Shown: in pieces, positions 1 through 9,195 of the stretch
Layout of the letters: each line of letters begins with the position of its first letter
How positions within the stretch are numbered: the stretch's first letter is position 1
Source: Dyadobacter sp. MSC1_007
GTDB taxonomy: Bacteria; Bacteroidota; Bacteroidia; Cytophagales; Spirosomataceae
NCBI RefSeq assembly: GCF_023667495.1
Contig: NZ_JAMOZL010000004.1
Location: forward strand, 310,001-374,000
DNA length: 64,000 bases
Direction: 5' to 3'
The notes under the pieces: model-generated
The model's database searches: none
What the model was told of the DNA's origin: nothing
The model's input: the letters and a program-made list of their open reading frames with translations, nothing else
Translations under genes and position numbers: made by a program

Positions 1-1
1 G

Positions 2-646
2 GGAATGCCAATAGGTATCCTCGGCTCGCTGGTCGTATGTACGATCCTGTACGTGCTATTCGCCCACGTGATGACTGGTTTGGTTAAATACACCGAGTTT
101 GCTAACGACGCGAAACCAGCTGCCACTGCTTTTGCTAAAACGGGTTACGACTCGCTGCAAACTGCATTGATCATCGCCATTCTTGCCGGATATACCTCGG
201 TAATGCTCGTGATGCTCTTGGGCCAGAGCCGCGTATTTTACTCCATGAGCAAGGACGGTCTGTTACCTAAGTTTTTCGGTGCAGTTCACCCCAAATTCAG
301 CACTCCTTACAAAACAAACCTGTTCTTTATGGGCTTTGTGAGCATATTCGCTGGTCTTGTACCTGTAAGCGACCTTGGTCACATGGTAAGTATCGGAACT
401 TTGTTCGCATTTTGCCTTGTATGCGTAGGTGTTTGGATGTTGCGTGTTAAACGTCCCGAGCTACCCCGCTCATTCCGTACGCCGCTGGTACCTTTCGTGC
501 CTATTATGGGTATTGTGGTTTGTTTATATCTGATGTACTCACTACCCGTAGAAAGCTGGTACCGCCTTGGCATCTGGTTGGCAATCGGTTTGGCTGTTTA
601 TTTTGGTTATGGCAAGAAAAACAGCAAATTAGGCAAAGAGCAATAA
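2..646 (+). CDS. APC-family amino acid permease, 5'-truncated by the window edge
   Basis: This is the C-terminal portion, about 214 residues, of a polytopic inner-membrane transporter of the amino acid/polyamine/organocation superfamily. The frame is open to the left edge, so the start is outside the window. About five hydrophobic segments remain. The stretch around the GQSRVFYSMSKDGLLPK motif (about residues 73-90) is typical of cationic amino acid permeases of the YfnA/CAT type. Full-length members have about 480 residues and 12 helices, so more than half is missing. The substrate cannot be read from this part. The gene ends in TAA just before two stacked hairpins. Confidence 0.85.
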   Translation, partial: GMPIGILGSLVVCTILYVLFAHVMTGLVKYTEFANDAKPAATAFAKTGYDSLQTALIIAILAGYTSVMLVMLLGQSRVFYSMSKDGLLPKFFGAVHPKFSTPYKTNLFFMGFVSIFAGLVPVSDLGHMVSIGTLFAFCLVCVGVWMLRVKRPELPRSFRTPLVPFVPIMGIVVCLYLMYSLPVESWYRLGIWLAIGLAVYFGYGKKNSKLGKEQ

Positions 647-666
647 CACAACCTTTTAAGGTTGTG
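647..666. terminator. Short hairpin directly after the permease stop
   Basis: Perfect 9-bp arms CACAACCTT and AAGGTTGTG are separated by TT and start at the base after the permease stop codon. No T-run follows immediately. It sits just before the stronger terminator at 671-711. Confidence 0.5.
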
Positions 667-670
667 GAAT

Positions 671-711
671 AAAAAAGACCTTGCTTTCAAACCGGAAGCA
701 AGGTCTTTTTT
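671..711. terminator. Bidirectional intrinsic terminator
   Basis: Perfect 16-bp arms (671-686 and 696-711) with a 9-nt loop. A-run and T-run flanks make it work in both directions. It separates the plus-strand permease from the convergent minus-strand lhgO. Confidence 0.9.
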
Positions 712-744
712 ATGGATATGAAAAAATAAAATTGGCGTCAGCTA

Positions 745-1944
745 TTAAAATCTCGTCAAAACCAGCTCCGACACCGTCTGCCCTATCGACAGTGATGAAG
801 TAGCAGCCGGAGAGGGTGCATTGCAGATATTAATGGCCGTTTTATTCTCGATGATCGAAAAGTCGTCCAGCAGGCCACCGTCGTAGTCACACGCCTGAGC
901 ACGCACACCTGAGCCGCCGGGAATGAGGTCGTCACTTTGTATTTCGGGGATTAACCCTTGCAATGCCTTTGTAAATGCTGCTTTCGAGAAAGACCGGTAG
1001 TATTCGCCCATTCCAGTACGCCAGTATTTGACAGCCACCTTCCTGAAACCGGGCCACGAAAGCGATTCCAGCAGTTCCGGAACATTGATATCCAGCTTAT
1101 CATAGCCTTCCCGCTTGAATGCAAAAACCGCATTAGGCCCTGCTTCGATCCCGCCTTCGATCATCCTCGTAAAATGTACACCCAGGAACGGAAAATTCGG
1201 ATCTGGAACCGGGTATATCAGGTTTTTGACTAGATGGTGTTTTTCAGGTTTGATCTTATAATATTCTCCCCGGAACGGAATAATCCTAACTTTGATATTC
1301 TCAGGCATCGTCAGCTGCGCAACTTTATCCGAATACAATCCGGCGCAATTGACGACTAGTTTTGTTTCAAACACTTTTCCAGTCTCCGAAACGACTTCCG
1401 AATGCGTGTTCCTGTTCCTTATATCGGTAACCTTTTCACCAAAGAGGATCTCTCCGTCCAGCTTTTGCAGGCATTCCGCGTATTTTTCACAAACAGTTTT
1501 GTAATCTATAATGCCGGTATACGGCACCCAAATGCCCTCCAAACCATGCACATGAGGCTCAATTTCCTTGATTTCGGCTGCCGAGATCATTCGATTGTCC
1601 GTCAGGCCATTCTGATTGCCTCTTTCATAAAGATTACGGAGCAAAGGACGTTGCTCTTCGGTAGTAGCCACGACGATCTTGCCGCATAAATCGTAAGGCA
1701 CGCCTTTGCGATCGCAAAAATCGATCAGCATCCGGTATCCGCGGATGCAATTGGTGGCTTTGAGGCTACCGGGCTTATAATATAATCCTGAGTGGATTAC
1801 ACCGCTGTTGTGACCCGTCTGATGTTTGGCAACCTCCTTTTCCTTTTCAAGCAAAAGCACTTTTAAAGATGGCTTTTGCTCTTTAATGCGAAGGGCGGTG
1901 GCAAGGCCTACTATTCCGCCACCGATAACTGTAATGTCGTACAT
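745..1944 (-). CDS. lhgO: L-2-hydroxyglutarate oxidase (LhgO family)
   Basis: 399-residue FAD-dependent oxidoreductase of the DAO fold. The dinucleotide-binding motif GGGIVG is at residues 8-13. The family signature HQTGHNSGVIHSGLYY follows at about residues 41-56, and the C-terminal region GGSGVRAQ is also typical. Known LhgO enzymes oxidise L-2-hydroxyglutarate to 2-oxoglutarate and pass electrons to the respiratory chain. The gene starts with ATG, lies 24 bp downstream of anmK on the same strand and is probably co-transcribed with it. The terminator at 671-711 closes the unit. Confidence 0.93.
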   Translation of the reverse strand: MYDITVIGGGIVGLATALRIKEQKPSLKVLLLEKEKEVAKHQTGHNSGVIHSGLYYKPGSLKATNCIRGYRMLIDFCDRKGVPYDLCGKIVVATTEEQRPLLRNLYERGNQNGLTDNRMISAAEIKEIEPHVHGLEGIWVPYTGIIDYKTVCEKYAECLQKLDGEILFGEKVTDIRNRNTHSEVVSETGKVFETKLVVNCAGLYSDKVAQLTMPENIKVRIIPFRGEYYKIKPEKHHLVKNLIYPVPDPNFPFLGVHFTRMIEGGIEAGPNAVFAFKREGYDKLDINVPELLESLSWPGFRKVAVKYWRTGMGEYYRSFSKAAFTKALQGLIPEIQSDDLIPGGSGVRAQACDYDGGLLDDFSIIENKTAINICNAPSPAATSSLSIGQTVSELVLTRF

Positions 1945-1968
1945 ATATGCTATTCTTCTTTTTCCTGA

Positions 1969-3162
1969 TTAACCGGGAAATGATATTTTCCCCATTGAAA
2001 CACCCGGAACACCATCTTTACCCCCAAAATAGGCCTGCTCACCGGCAACAGCCTCATTCGCCAGCACGGCAAAGAGCACTGCCTCCTTGGCGTCACCCGA
2101 CACGCCCAGCGCATCGATCAGCCCGACCTGACTTCCAAGCGCTTCACCTATTGCGTTCATCAGCACCGGATTATGTGCGCCTCCACCACTTGCATAAGTC
2201 GAGTAAGGCGCACCTTCCTGCATGACGCTTTTAATCGCATCGGCAATCGAATCCGCACTCAACCGGGTAAGCGTTGCGATGATATCCTGCCGAGAAAGTG
2301 AATTCAACCCCGACTTTTGGATCGCTGCCTCCACATATTCAAAGTTGAAAACCTCTGGCCCTGTCGTTTTCGGAAATGATTGCGTAAAAAAAGGTAGGGA
2401 TTTCAATGCATTCAAAAACACCTCATTCACTTTGCCGCTCGCGGCGATCTCGCCGTTCGCATCATAAGGTCTATGAAAAAAGCGCCTGGTATAAGCGTCC
2501 AGAAGCGTGTTGCCCGGGCCGGTATCGGTTGTAAATACCGCATCAACGTCCAGATTTCCAGGCAAAAACGTAAAATTCGCTATCCCGCCCATATTCAGCA
2601 GAATACGGTTTTCATTCTTCTTGGAAAACAAAAAATAATCGCCATAAACGGCCAGCGGCGCTCCTTCTCCACCGGCTGCGATGTGCTTCTGCCTGAAATC
2701 ACTAAGGGTAATAATGCCTGTTTTTACAGCAATATGATCACCGTCACCGATTTGCAGGGTGGCGTTGGGAAACGCGGGAATGCGATGCTGTTTTTGAGGT
2801 GCATGAAAAACAGTTTGCCCATGACTCGCCACAAGATCGATATCGTTGGCAGCGATACCCCATTTGTCGAGGCAGTTCAGGATCATTTGGCCGTGTTGCA
2901 GGCCGACGTGAGGATTAAGCAGGCAAAGATGTTGGAAATCGATGTTACGTTGCGCAAATACCTTCCTAACCTCCGTCCTGAATTCCTCTTCATAAGGCAC
3001 CGTTTCAAACTTTTCCAGCTTCAACACGGTATCCGTTCCGCTTCCCTCGATCTGGCAAACTGCAATATCCAGCCCGTCAAGCGAAGTGCCAGACATCAGG
3101 CCGATAATCCTCCTCGACGGCTTTTCGCTTAGCTTATAGAGCTTCTCAACGTGTTTTTTCAC
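1969..3162 (-). CDS. anmK: Anhydro-N-acetylmuramic acid kinase
   Basis: 397 residues of the ASKHA kinase fold, the normal length for AnmK. The phosphate-binding signature GLMSGTSLDG is at residues 21-30, with a second glycine-rich site TDTGPGNTLLD near the middle. The family phosphorylates and opens 1,6-anhydro-MurNAc to MurNAc-6-phosphate in cytoplasmic peptidoglycan recycling. The apparent start codon is GTG (CAC on the plus strand, 3160-3162); no better upstream ATG was seen. The gene lies downstream of a terminator at 3175-3208 and just upstream of lhgO. Confidence 0.93.
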   Translation of the reverse strand: MKKHVEKLYKLSEKPSRRIIGLMSGTSLDGLDIAVCQIEGSGTDTVLKLEKFETVPYEEEFRTEVRKVFAQRNIDFQHLCLLNPHVGLQHGQMILNCLDKWGIAANDIDLVASHGQTVFHAPQKQHRIPAFPNATLQIGDGDHIAVKTGIITLSDFRQKHIAAGGEGAPLAVYGDYFLFSKKNENRILLNMGGIANFTFLPGNLDVDAVFTTDTGPGNTLLDAYTRRFFHRPYDANGEIAASGKVNEVFLNALKSLPFFTQSFPKTTGPEVFNFEYVEAAIQKSGLNSLSRQDIIATLTRLSADSIADAIKSVMQEGAPYSTYASGGGAHNPVLMNAIGEALGSQVGLIDALGVSGDAKEAVLFAVLANEAVAGEQAYFGGKDGVPGVSMGKISFPG

Positions 3163-3174
3163 TGATTATATTCT

Positions 3175-3208
3175 AAAAAACAGGCCAGCCTTGGAATGAG
3201 CTGGCCTG
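3175..3208 (-). terminator. Intrinsic terminator after the RicT-like gene
   Basis: 9-bp GC-rich arms CAGGCCAGC (3181-3189) and GCTGGCCTG (3200-3208) with a 10-nt loop. On the minus strand they are followed by a T-run (3175-3180). It separates the recQ-purD-ricT run from anmK-lhgO. Confidence 0.88.
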
Positions 3209-3229
3209 AAATGACTGAATTGGAACGAA

Positions 3230-4516
3230 TTACGACTTGCGTTCCTGCCGCGCGTTGCCGGATGGCTGCTGGGGCTTTTTGTTGTTATTGTTGTTGCCGG
3301 GGTTGTTGTTCCCCTCGTTGTTACCTCCACCTGCATTATTGGGGCCATTGTTTCCATTACCCCCATTTCCGCGGTTCTTACCGGAACGACTCTTTTTCTT
3401 TTTCTTCTTTTTCTGCTCGTCGCTGTATTTTTTATCCAGGTTTTCGAGATCGCTGTTCAGCTTTCCTGGAACCTTGTCAAGGCCTCTCTCCGGTTCCGGA
3501 GTAAGGATTTCCAATGATTCCGGAATGATATCCTTCTTGTTCAGCTCAATGATTTCAAGCACCTTTCCGATCGCTACCGGATACCAGTTGGTATCCTTAT
3601 CGAACCCGAACCACATGATTTTCTTAAAGATATCGGTCTTTTGCAGCGTTGCAACGCCCTTTTTGGTTCTCAAAGGCGCATCCACCGTCGGGATATCCCG
3701 CAATGCATCGATATAGGTTTCGAGCTCGTAATTGAGGCAGCATTTCAACCTTCCGCATTGTCCCGAAAGTTTGGCAGGGTTCAGCGAAAGGTTCTGATAA
3801 CGCGCCGCAGCGGTTGAAATATTCTTGAAATCGGTGAGCCAGGTAGAGCAGCACAATTCACGTCCGCATGAGCCTAACCCGCCCAGGCGGCTCGCTTCCT
3901 GACGGAGGCTGATCTGCCGCATTTCAATCCTTACTTTGAATTCCGACGCGAGCATTTTGATCAGCTCCCGGAAATCCACACGCTCTTCGGAAGAATAGTA
4001 AAACGTCGTTTTGGTATTGTCCGACTGATATTCAACATCCGAAAGCTTCATATTCAGCTTCATTTCCCGGATGATCTCACGCGTACGGTACAGCGTGGGC
4101 ATTTCGCGCGCCATTGCCTGCGTGGCCTTATCCAGGTCCTTCTCGGTTGCGATCCTGTAAATTACATGCAGGTCGTCGTTCATCAGGACGTTTTTGCGCT
4201 TCATCTGAAGCCGCACCAGTTCTCCCTGAAGAGAAACCGTACCAATATGCTGGCCGGAAGCCATTTCACAAACGACATAGTCGCCTGTGACGAATTCCAG
4301 CTGATTTATATTCCTAAAATATTCTTTTCTTCCACCCTTAAACTTGACCTCCACAACATCAAATCGCTGTCCCGACGGCACATCCATGTGGCTGAGCCAG
4401 TCGAAAACATTCATTTTATTGCATCCGCCAGTTCCGCAGGTTCCTTTGCTTCCACATCCGGAAACGGCTGTGCCATTACTGCCGCAGCCTCCGGATGAAC
4501 ATGATCCACATCCCAT
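3230..4516 (-). CDS. PSP1-domain (YaaT/RicT-like) protein with Cys-rich N-terminus
   Basis: 428 residues. The core (about 45-290) is a PSP1 domain like Bacillus RicT/YaaT, which forms the FeS-containing Ric complex that promotes RNase Y-dependent processing. Two conserved cysteine groups, CGRELCC (217-223) and CGRLKCC (254-260), match that family. Unlike Bacillus RicT, this protein opens with a Gly/Ser/Cys stretch holding six cysteines (3, 6, 11, 21, 27, 32). It ends with about 65 residues of low-complexity Lys-, then Asn/Gly-rich sequence. It lies 15 bp after purD. The family call is firm; the role in this phylum is not known to me. Confidence 0.85.
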   Translation of the reverse strand: MGCGSCSSGGCGSNGTAVSGCGSKGTCGTGGCNKMNVFDWLSHMDVPSGQRFDVVEVKFKGGRKEYFRNINQLEFVTGDYVVCEMASGQHIGTVSLQGELVRLQMKRKNVLMNDDLHVIYRIATEKDLDKATQAMAREMPTLYRTREIIREMKLNMKLSDVEYQSDNTKTTFYYSSEERVDFRELIKMLASEFKVRIEMRQISLRQEASRLGGLGSCGRELCCSTWLTDFKNISTAAARYQNLSLNPAKLSGQCGRLKCCLNYELETYIDALRDIPTVDAPLRTKKGVATLQKTDIFKKIMWFGFDKDTNWYPVAIGKVLEIIELNKKDIIPESLEILTPEPERGLDKVPGKLNSDLENLDKKYSDEQKKKKKKKSRSGKNRGNGGNGNNGPNNAGGGNNEGNNNPGNNNNNKKPQQPSGNARQERKS

Positions 4517-4531
4517 AATTACTCCCCTTCA

Positions 4532-5821
4532 TCAATCGTTATAACGAATTAAATCCACACCAATGTCGTGCCGGAAGTATTTCCCCTCGAACTGCACCAC
4601 CTGCGCAGCACGCTGCGATTTGTGTACCGCATTTTCGAGTGAATTGGCCAGGCCTGTCAAAGCCATCACCCTTCCTCCGTTTGTCACCACTTCGGCGTTT
4701 TTGTTAAAGGTAGTGCCTGCATGATAAACATGCACGTCTTCTGCCTTTTCACTTCCTGAAATCACCTTTCCTTTTTCGTAGTCTTCCGGATATCCGCCCG
4801 ACACGACAACCGTGGTAACGGCTACCTGGGGGGATATCTGCAGGTCGTAATCGTGCAATGTCCCTTTCGCAGTTGATGCCATCAGCATTGCGAAATCAGA
4901 CTGGATCCGTGGGACTACTACTTCGGTTTCAGGATCGCCCATACGGACGTTGTATTCAATTACATAAGGTTCTCCCTTGATGTTCATCAAACCAATAAAA
5001 ATAAAACCTACGTACTTAATACCCTCGCTTTGAAGGCCATGCAACGTCGGTTTTACCACTTTTTCCTCCACCTTCCGCATAAAATTAGCGTCGGCGAACG
5101 CTACTGGCGACACAGCGCCCATTCCTCCGGTGTTAAGGCCGGTATCATTCTCTCCAATGCGTTTGTAATCTTTCGCTTCGGGAAGGATCTTGTAATGCTC
5201 TCCATCAGTAAGTACAAATACCGACAATTCTATCCCTTTCAGGAATTGTTCTACTACTACTTTGTTGCCCGCCTTTCCGAATTTGCCTTCTACCAGCATT
5301 TCTTTAAATGCCTGCTCCGCCTCAGCATGTTTTTCGGCGATGATTACACCTTTACCTGCGGCAAGACCGTCGGCTTTCAAAACGATGGGTAATGAATGAC
5401 TTTCAAGGTATTCCAGGCCGGTTGCGAGATCCTCGGCGGTAAATGTCCGGGATGCAGCCGTGGGTATACCGTATTTTTGCATGAACTGCTTCGAGAAATC
5501 CTTGCTGCCTTCCAGCTGCGCACCTGTTTTGTCAGGCCCGATAATGCGGACTTTCGAAAGGTCTTCCCGTGCATTGAAATAATCGACTACCCCGTTCACC
5601 AGCGGTTCTTCCGGGCCTACGATCACCAGTTCGATGTTATTTTCGATTACCGCGTTGGCGATAGAGTCAAAATCATTGTAAGAAATTGATAGGTTCGTTG
5701 CCACACCCGCAGTTCCCGCATTTCCCGGGGCTACAAATAAGGCGTCGCAAAGAGGGCTTTGGGCTATTTTCCAGGCAAAAGCATGTTCTCTTCCGCCCGA
5801 TCCCAAGATGAGTATATTCAT
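4532..5821 (-). CDS. purD: Phosphoribosylamine--glycine ligase (GARS)
   Basis: About 429 residues, normal length. The start chosen is the ATG that gives MNILILGSGGREHAF, the usual PurD N-terminus; the frame is open further upstream but nothing there resembles PurD. ATP-grasp features follow, including the ADGLAAGKGV stretch and the GGMGAVSPV motif. The enzyme makes glycinamide ribonucleotide from phosphoribosylamine, glycine and ATP in purine synthesis. It sits between recQ (57 bp upstream) and the RicT-like gene (15 bp downstream), so the three are probably one transcript. Confidence 0.96.
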   Translation of the reverse strand: MNILILGSGGREHAFAWKIAQSPLCDALFVAPGNAGTAGVATNLSISYNDFDSIANAVIENNIELVIVGPEEPLVNGVVDYFNAREDLSKVRIIGPDKTGAQLEGSKDFSKQFMQKYGIPTAASRTFTAEDLATGLEYLESHSLPIVLKADGLAAGKGVIIAEKHAEAEQAFKEMLVEGKFGKAGNKVVVEQFLKGIELSVFVLTDGEHYKILPEAKDYKRIGENDTGLNTGGMGAVSPVAFADANFMRKVEEKVVKPTLHGLQSEGIKYVGFIFIGLMNIKGEPYVIEYNVRMGDPETEVVVPRIQSDFAMLMASTAKGTLHDYDLQISPQVAVTTVVVSGGYPEDYEKGKVISGSEKAEDVHVYHAGTTFNKNAEVVTNGGRVMALTGLANSLENAVHKSQRAAQVVQFEGKYFRHDIGVDLIRYND

Positions 5822-5878
5822 AACGTGGTTTAAAAATTCACTTAATACTGATTGGTTTGACAAATCTTTGCCAGACCG

Positions 5879-8092
5879 TTAATTGGCCAGTTCCGACAAA
5901 AACTTGATACGCATCAGTCGCAACTCTTCTTCGCTGATTTCATCGTCAGCAAATTCATGCAGCGCGGTAGCAATGTTATCTGTCTCCGCCGACATGAAAT
6001 AATCGTAAATGTCCTGCTGTCTTTCACGGTCGATCACCTGGTTGATATAGTAATCCAGGTTCAGCTTGGTGCCTGAATAGCAGATGTGTTCTACTTCTTC
6101 GATCACGTCCGCCAGCGCAAGGTCCTTCACTTCCGCAATTTCGTCGAGGCTTACCTTCCTGTCGACCTGCTGGATAATGAAGATCTTGATCTTCGACTTG
6201 TTGACCGTGGATTTGATAACAACATCTTTGGCAGTTTCGATCTCATTCTCCTCCACATATCGCGTGATCAGGTCAATGAACTGGCGCCCGAACTTCTGCA
6301 CCTTACCCATTCCAACGCCGTTGATCTGGGCCATTTCCTGCTGTGTAGTCGGGTAGGTCGTTGCCATTTCTTCCAGGGACGGGTCCTGAAAAATCACATA
6401 AGGAGGCAGGTTTTTCTCCTTGGCGACCTTCTTCCGCAAAGCTTTAAGCATTCCCAGCAAAGCCTCGTCGTATGCGTGTGCGCTGCCATTACCAGTCGCA
6501 GCATCTTTATCGTCATCCTCCGGTTTTACTTCCTCCTCCTCAAAATTATGGTCTTTGTAAAGCGTTACCGGGTATGGATCATTGAGATAATTGGCACCTT
6601 TTTCGCCCAATTTGATCACCCCGTAATTTTCGACATCCTTTTCGAGGTAGTTCAGGATCACGAGCTGGCGTATTGCTGATACCCAGTAGTCACGTGATTC
6701 GTTCAGTTCAGTGCCTTTACCATACACTTCCAGCTGGTCGTGCTCGTAGCTCCTCACATACTGATTATCGGTCGCCGTAAGCAGATCGGCAATGTGATCG
6801 GCGTCAAAACGCTGCTCCGTAAGCTGCACCGACTTCAATATCAGGATCACATCCTCTTGTACTTTGATTTTTTCTGTATGCTTGATACAGTTGTCACAAA
6901 ACCCGCAGTCTTTTTCAAGATATTCACCGAAATAACTCAGCAACTGCCTGCGACGGCAAACGCCCAGCGTCGCATAAGCTACCATTTCATTTAGCAAATG
7001 CCGGGCGTTGTCGCGTTCGGTTACCGTTTTGTCCTTATTGAATTTTTCCAGCTTCTGAATGTCGTCGTAGCTGTAAAACATCAGACAGTTACCTTCCAAA
7101 CCATCGCGTCCGGCGCGACCTGTCTCCTGGTAATAGCCTTCGAGCGACTTGGGTACGTCGTAATGGATCACAAAACGGACATCCGGCTTGTCAATTCCCA
7201 TACCAAAAGCAATGGTAGCAACGATCACATCTGCTTCTTCATTCAGGAATGCGTCCTGGTTGGCCATCCGCGTATTGGCATCCAGGCCGGCGTGGTACGG
7301 TAATGCACGTACGTCGTTCACGTTCAGCAGCTCCGCAACCTCTTCCACCGTCTTCCTGCTGAGGCAATACACGATTCCTGATTTGCCTTTATTGTTACGG
7401 ATATACCGGATCAATTGCTTTTTAACGTCCTTTTTAGGCCGTATTTCGTAGTAAAGATTTTTCCGGTTAAAAGAAGATTTGAATGTCTCGGCCTCTTCCA
7501 TTTGCAGGTTTTTACGGATATCCTGCTGGACTTTTGGAGTGGCGGTGGCCGTCAATGCAATGATGGGCAGCCTGCCGATATTTTCGATAATGCCATAAAT
7601 ACGGCGGTATTCCGGTCTGAAATCATGGCCCCACTCTGAAATACAGTGGGCTTCGTCAATGGCTACAAACGATATTCTAACTCTTTTAAGGAAATCCAGA
7701 TTGTCCTCCTTAGTAAGCGATTCAGGCGCGATATAAAGCAGTTTGAGGCTTCCGTCGAGCGCATCGGTCTTAACGCGCGTCATTTCAGCCTTGGTAAGCG
7801 TAGAATTAAGGAACTGTGCATTGATACCAAACGCGGTAAGCTGGTCGACCTGGTTTTTCATCAATGCGATGAGAGGCGAAATGACAATGGTCAGTCCTTC
7901 GCTGACAAGAGCGGGAAGCTGGTAGCAGAGAGATTTGCCCGCCCCGGTGGGCATGATCACAAATGTGTTTTTGCCGAGAAGGATGTTTTGAATGATAACT
8001 TCCTGTTCACCGCGGAATTGACTGTATCCAAATATCTCTTTAAGTTTTTCTTTTAACGTGTCTAATACGACTTGCTCAACCTGCTTTACCAT
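5879..8092 (-). CDS. recQ: ATP-dependent DNA helicase RecQ
   Basis: 737 residues. Order: helicase core with Walker A MPTGAGKS (about 47-54), the DEAH box (AIDEAHC) and the QxxGRAGRDG motif; a RecQ zinc-binding region (YFGEYLEKDCGFCDNC); a winged-helix RQC region; an HRDC domain (about 545-625); and a C-terminal extension of about 110 residues. The enzyme unwinds DNA 3' to 5' in recombination and fork repair. It is first in the recQ-purD-ricT run and is divergent from kdsD. A variant -7 box, TACTTTG, lies on the minus strand at 8140-8146. Confidence 0.95.
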   Translation of the reverse strand: MVKQVEQVVLDTLKEKLKEIFGYSQFRGEQEVIIQNILLGKNTFVIMPTGAGKSLCYQLPALVSEGLTIVISPLIALMKNQVDQLTAFGINAQFLNSTLTKAEMTRVKTDALDGSLKLLYIAPESLTKEDNLDFLKRVRISFVAIDEAHCISEWGHDFRPEYRRIYGIIENIGRLPIIALTATATPKVQQDIRKNLQMEEAETFKSSFNRKNLYYEIRPKKDVKKQLIRYIRNNKGKSGIVYCLSRKTVEEVAELLNVNDVRALPYHAGLDANTRMANQDAFLNEEADVIVATIAFGMGIDKPDVRFVIHYDVPKSLEGYYQETGRAGRDGLEGNCLMFYSYDDIQKLEKFNKDKTVTERDNARHLLNEMVAYATLGVCRRRQLLSYFGEYLEKDCGFCDNCIKHTEKIKVQEDVILILKSVQLTEQRFDADHIADLLTATDNQYVRSYEHDQLEVYGKGTELNESRDYWVSAIRQLVILNYLEKDVENYGVIKLGEKGANYLNDPYPVTLYKDHNFEEEEVKPEDDDKDAATGNGSAHAYDEALLGMLKALRKKVAKEKNLPPYVIFQDPSLEEMATTYPTTQQEMAQINGVGMGKVQKFGRQFIDLITRYVEENEIETAKDVVIKSTVNKSKIKIFIIQQVDRKVSLDEIAEVKDLALADVIEEVEHICYSGTKLNLDYYINQVIDRERQQDIYDYFMSAETDNIATALHEFADDEISEEELRLMRIKFLSELAN

Positions 8093-8126
8093 ACTCTGTT
8101 AACAAAATGGTTATTCCAAACTTCTA

Positions 8127-8134
8127 TATCTTTG
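8127..8134 (+). promoter_or_regulatory. Bacteroidota -7 box for kdsD
   Basis: TATCTTTG fits TAnnTTTG and is followed by C. It is 53 bp upstream of the kdsD start. No clear -33 TTG was seen. Confidence 0.55.
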
Positions 8135-8186
8135 CCTTTCAAAGTAAATAAGGACGTTTGTATCTCTCTTAAACTGTGTTTCAGAT

Positions 8187-9161
8187 TTGAAATTAATAAA
8201 AAATATTCAGTCAATAGCAAAAGAAGTATTACGTCAAGAGGCGGAAGCACTACATAATCTGATTGATCTGATCGATGACGAATTTGAAAAATGCGTATAT
8301 ACTATCCTTCATTCCGGAGGACGTGTTGTAATATCCGGCGTTGGCAAAAGTGCTATTGTCGGTCAGAAGATAGTAGCGACCCTTAATTCCACTGGTACGC
8401 CTGCATTATTCATGCATGCAGCGGATGCAATCCACGGCGATCTGGGCATGATACAGGACAATGATGTGGTTATTGTTATTTCAAAAAGCGGGGATACTGC
8501 TGAAATAAAAGTGCTCGTGCCGCTCCTTAAAAGGACTGGCGTAAAGATGATCGCGATGGTGAGCAACCGGGATTCTTACCTTGCCAAAAACTGCATTCTA
8601 ACGCTCCACGCGCATGCACCCGGCGAGGCCGACCCACTGAACCTGGCCCCTACTACAAGTACCTCTGTAACAATGGCATTAGGCGACGCATTGGCGATCT
8701 GTCTGCTGGAAGCGCGGGGCTTCACGCACGATGACTTTGCTAAATTCCACCCCGGTGGATCGCTTGGAAAACGGCTTTATCTCAAAGTTTGCGATATCTA
8801 CCCGCATAATGCGCTGCCAGTCGTAGGCGAGCAGGAAAGCTTGCAGGAAGTAATCCTGGAAATGACCTCCAAACGCCTCGGTGCTACGGCCGTGAATGAT
8901 ATCCAAGGCCTCATGGCCGGAATCATCACCGATGGCGACCTCCGCAGAATGCTAAAAACCTACGACGGCGCCAGCCTTTTGAACCTCAAAGCATGCGATA
9001 TCATGACCAAATCACCCATTACGGTTTCTCCTGAGGAGTACGCGGTGAAAGCACTGGAAATCATGCAATCGAAGAGCATTACGCAGGTGGTGGTGGTAGA
9101 GGACGGCAAAGCGCTCGGCTTTGTGCATTTACACGATTTGCTGCGGGAGGGGCTTGTATAA
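8187..9161 (+). CDS. kdsD: D-arabinose 5-phosphate isomerase (KdsD/KpsF family)
   Basis: 324 residues: an N-terminal SIS domain (about 40-170, with the GVGKS phosphate-binding loop at 51-55) and two CBS domains (about 205-324). This is the standard KdsD/GutQ architecture. The enzyme converts ribulose 5-phosphate to arabinose 5-phosphate, the first precursor of Kdo for lipopolysaccharide. The start is TTG: no in-frame ATG lies near the expected N-terminus, and the -7 box at 8127-8134 gives a suitable leader. The stop codon is part of the terminator stem at 9159-9184. Confidence 0.92.
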   Translation: MKLIKNIQSIAKEVLRQEAEALHNLIDLIDDEFEKCVYTILHSGGRVVISGVGKSAIVGQKIVATLNSTGTPALFMHAADAIHGDLGMIQDNDVVIVISKSGDTAEIKVLVPLLKRTGVKMIAMVSNRDSYLAKNCILTLHAHAPGEADPLNLAPTTSTSVTMALGDALAICLLEARGFTHDDFAKFHPGGSLGKRLYLKVCDIYPHNALPVVGEQESLQEVILEMTSKRLGATAVNDIQGLMAGIITDGDLRRMLKTYDGASLLNLKACDIMTKSPITVSPEEYAVKALEIMQSKSITQVVVVEDGKALGFVHLHDLLREGLV

Positions 9162-9184
9162 CCCAGGCTTAAAAGCCTGGGTTA
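9159..9184. terminator. Perfect hairpin beginning in the kdsD stop codon
   Basis: 12-bp arms TAACCCAGGCTT and AAGCCTGGGTTA with a 2-nt AA separator. The left arm starts with the kdsD TAA. It has no T-run. It lies between kdsD and the convergent DUF4293 gene. Confidence 0.7.
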
Positions 9185-9195
9185 TGGAGCCTAGA

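Noticed and set aside
2473..3132. 219-codon open frame on the plus strand
   Set aside because: It lies wholly antisense to anmK, which has clear kinase motifs. The translation has no recognisable domain.
3395..3420. Short tandem-like T/C-rich tract that could be a slipped-strand repeat
   Set aside because: It encodes the lysine run of the RicT-like tail with mixed codons and keeps the frame; no phase-variation design is evident.
6086..6679. 197-codon open frame on the plus strand
   Set aside because: Antisense to the C-terminal half of recQ; low-complexity Phe/Leu/Val-rich translation and no start context.
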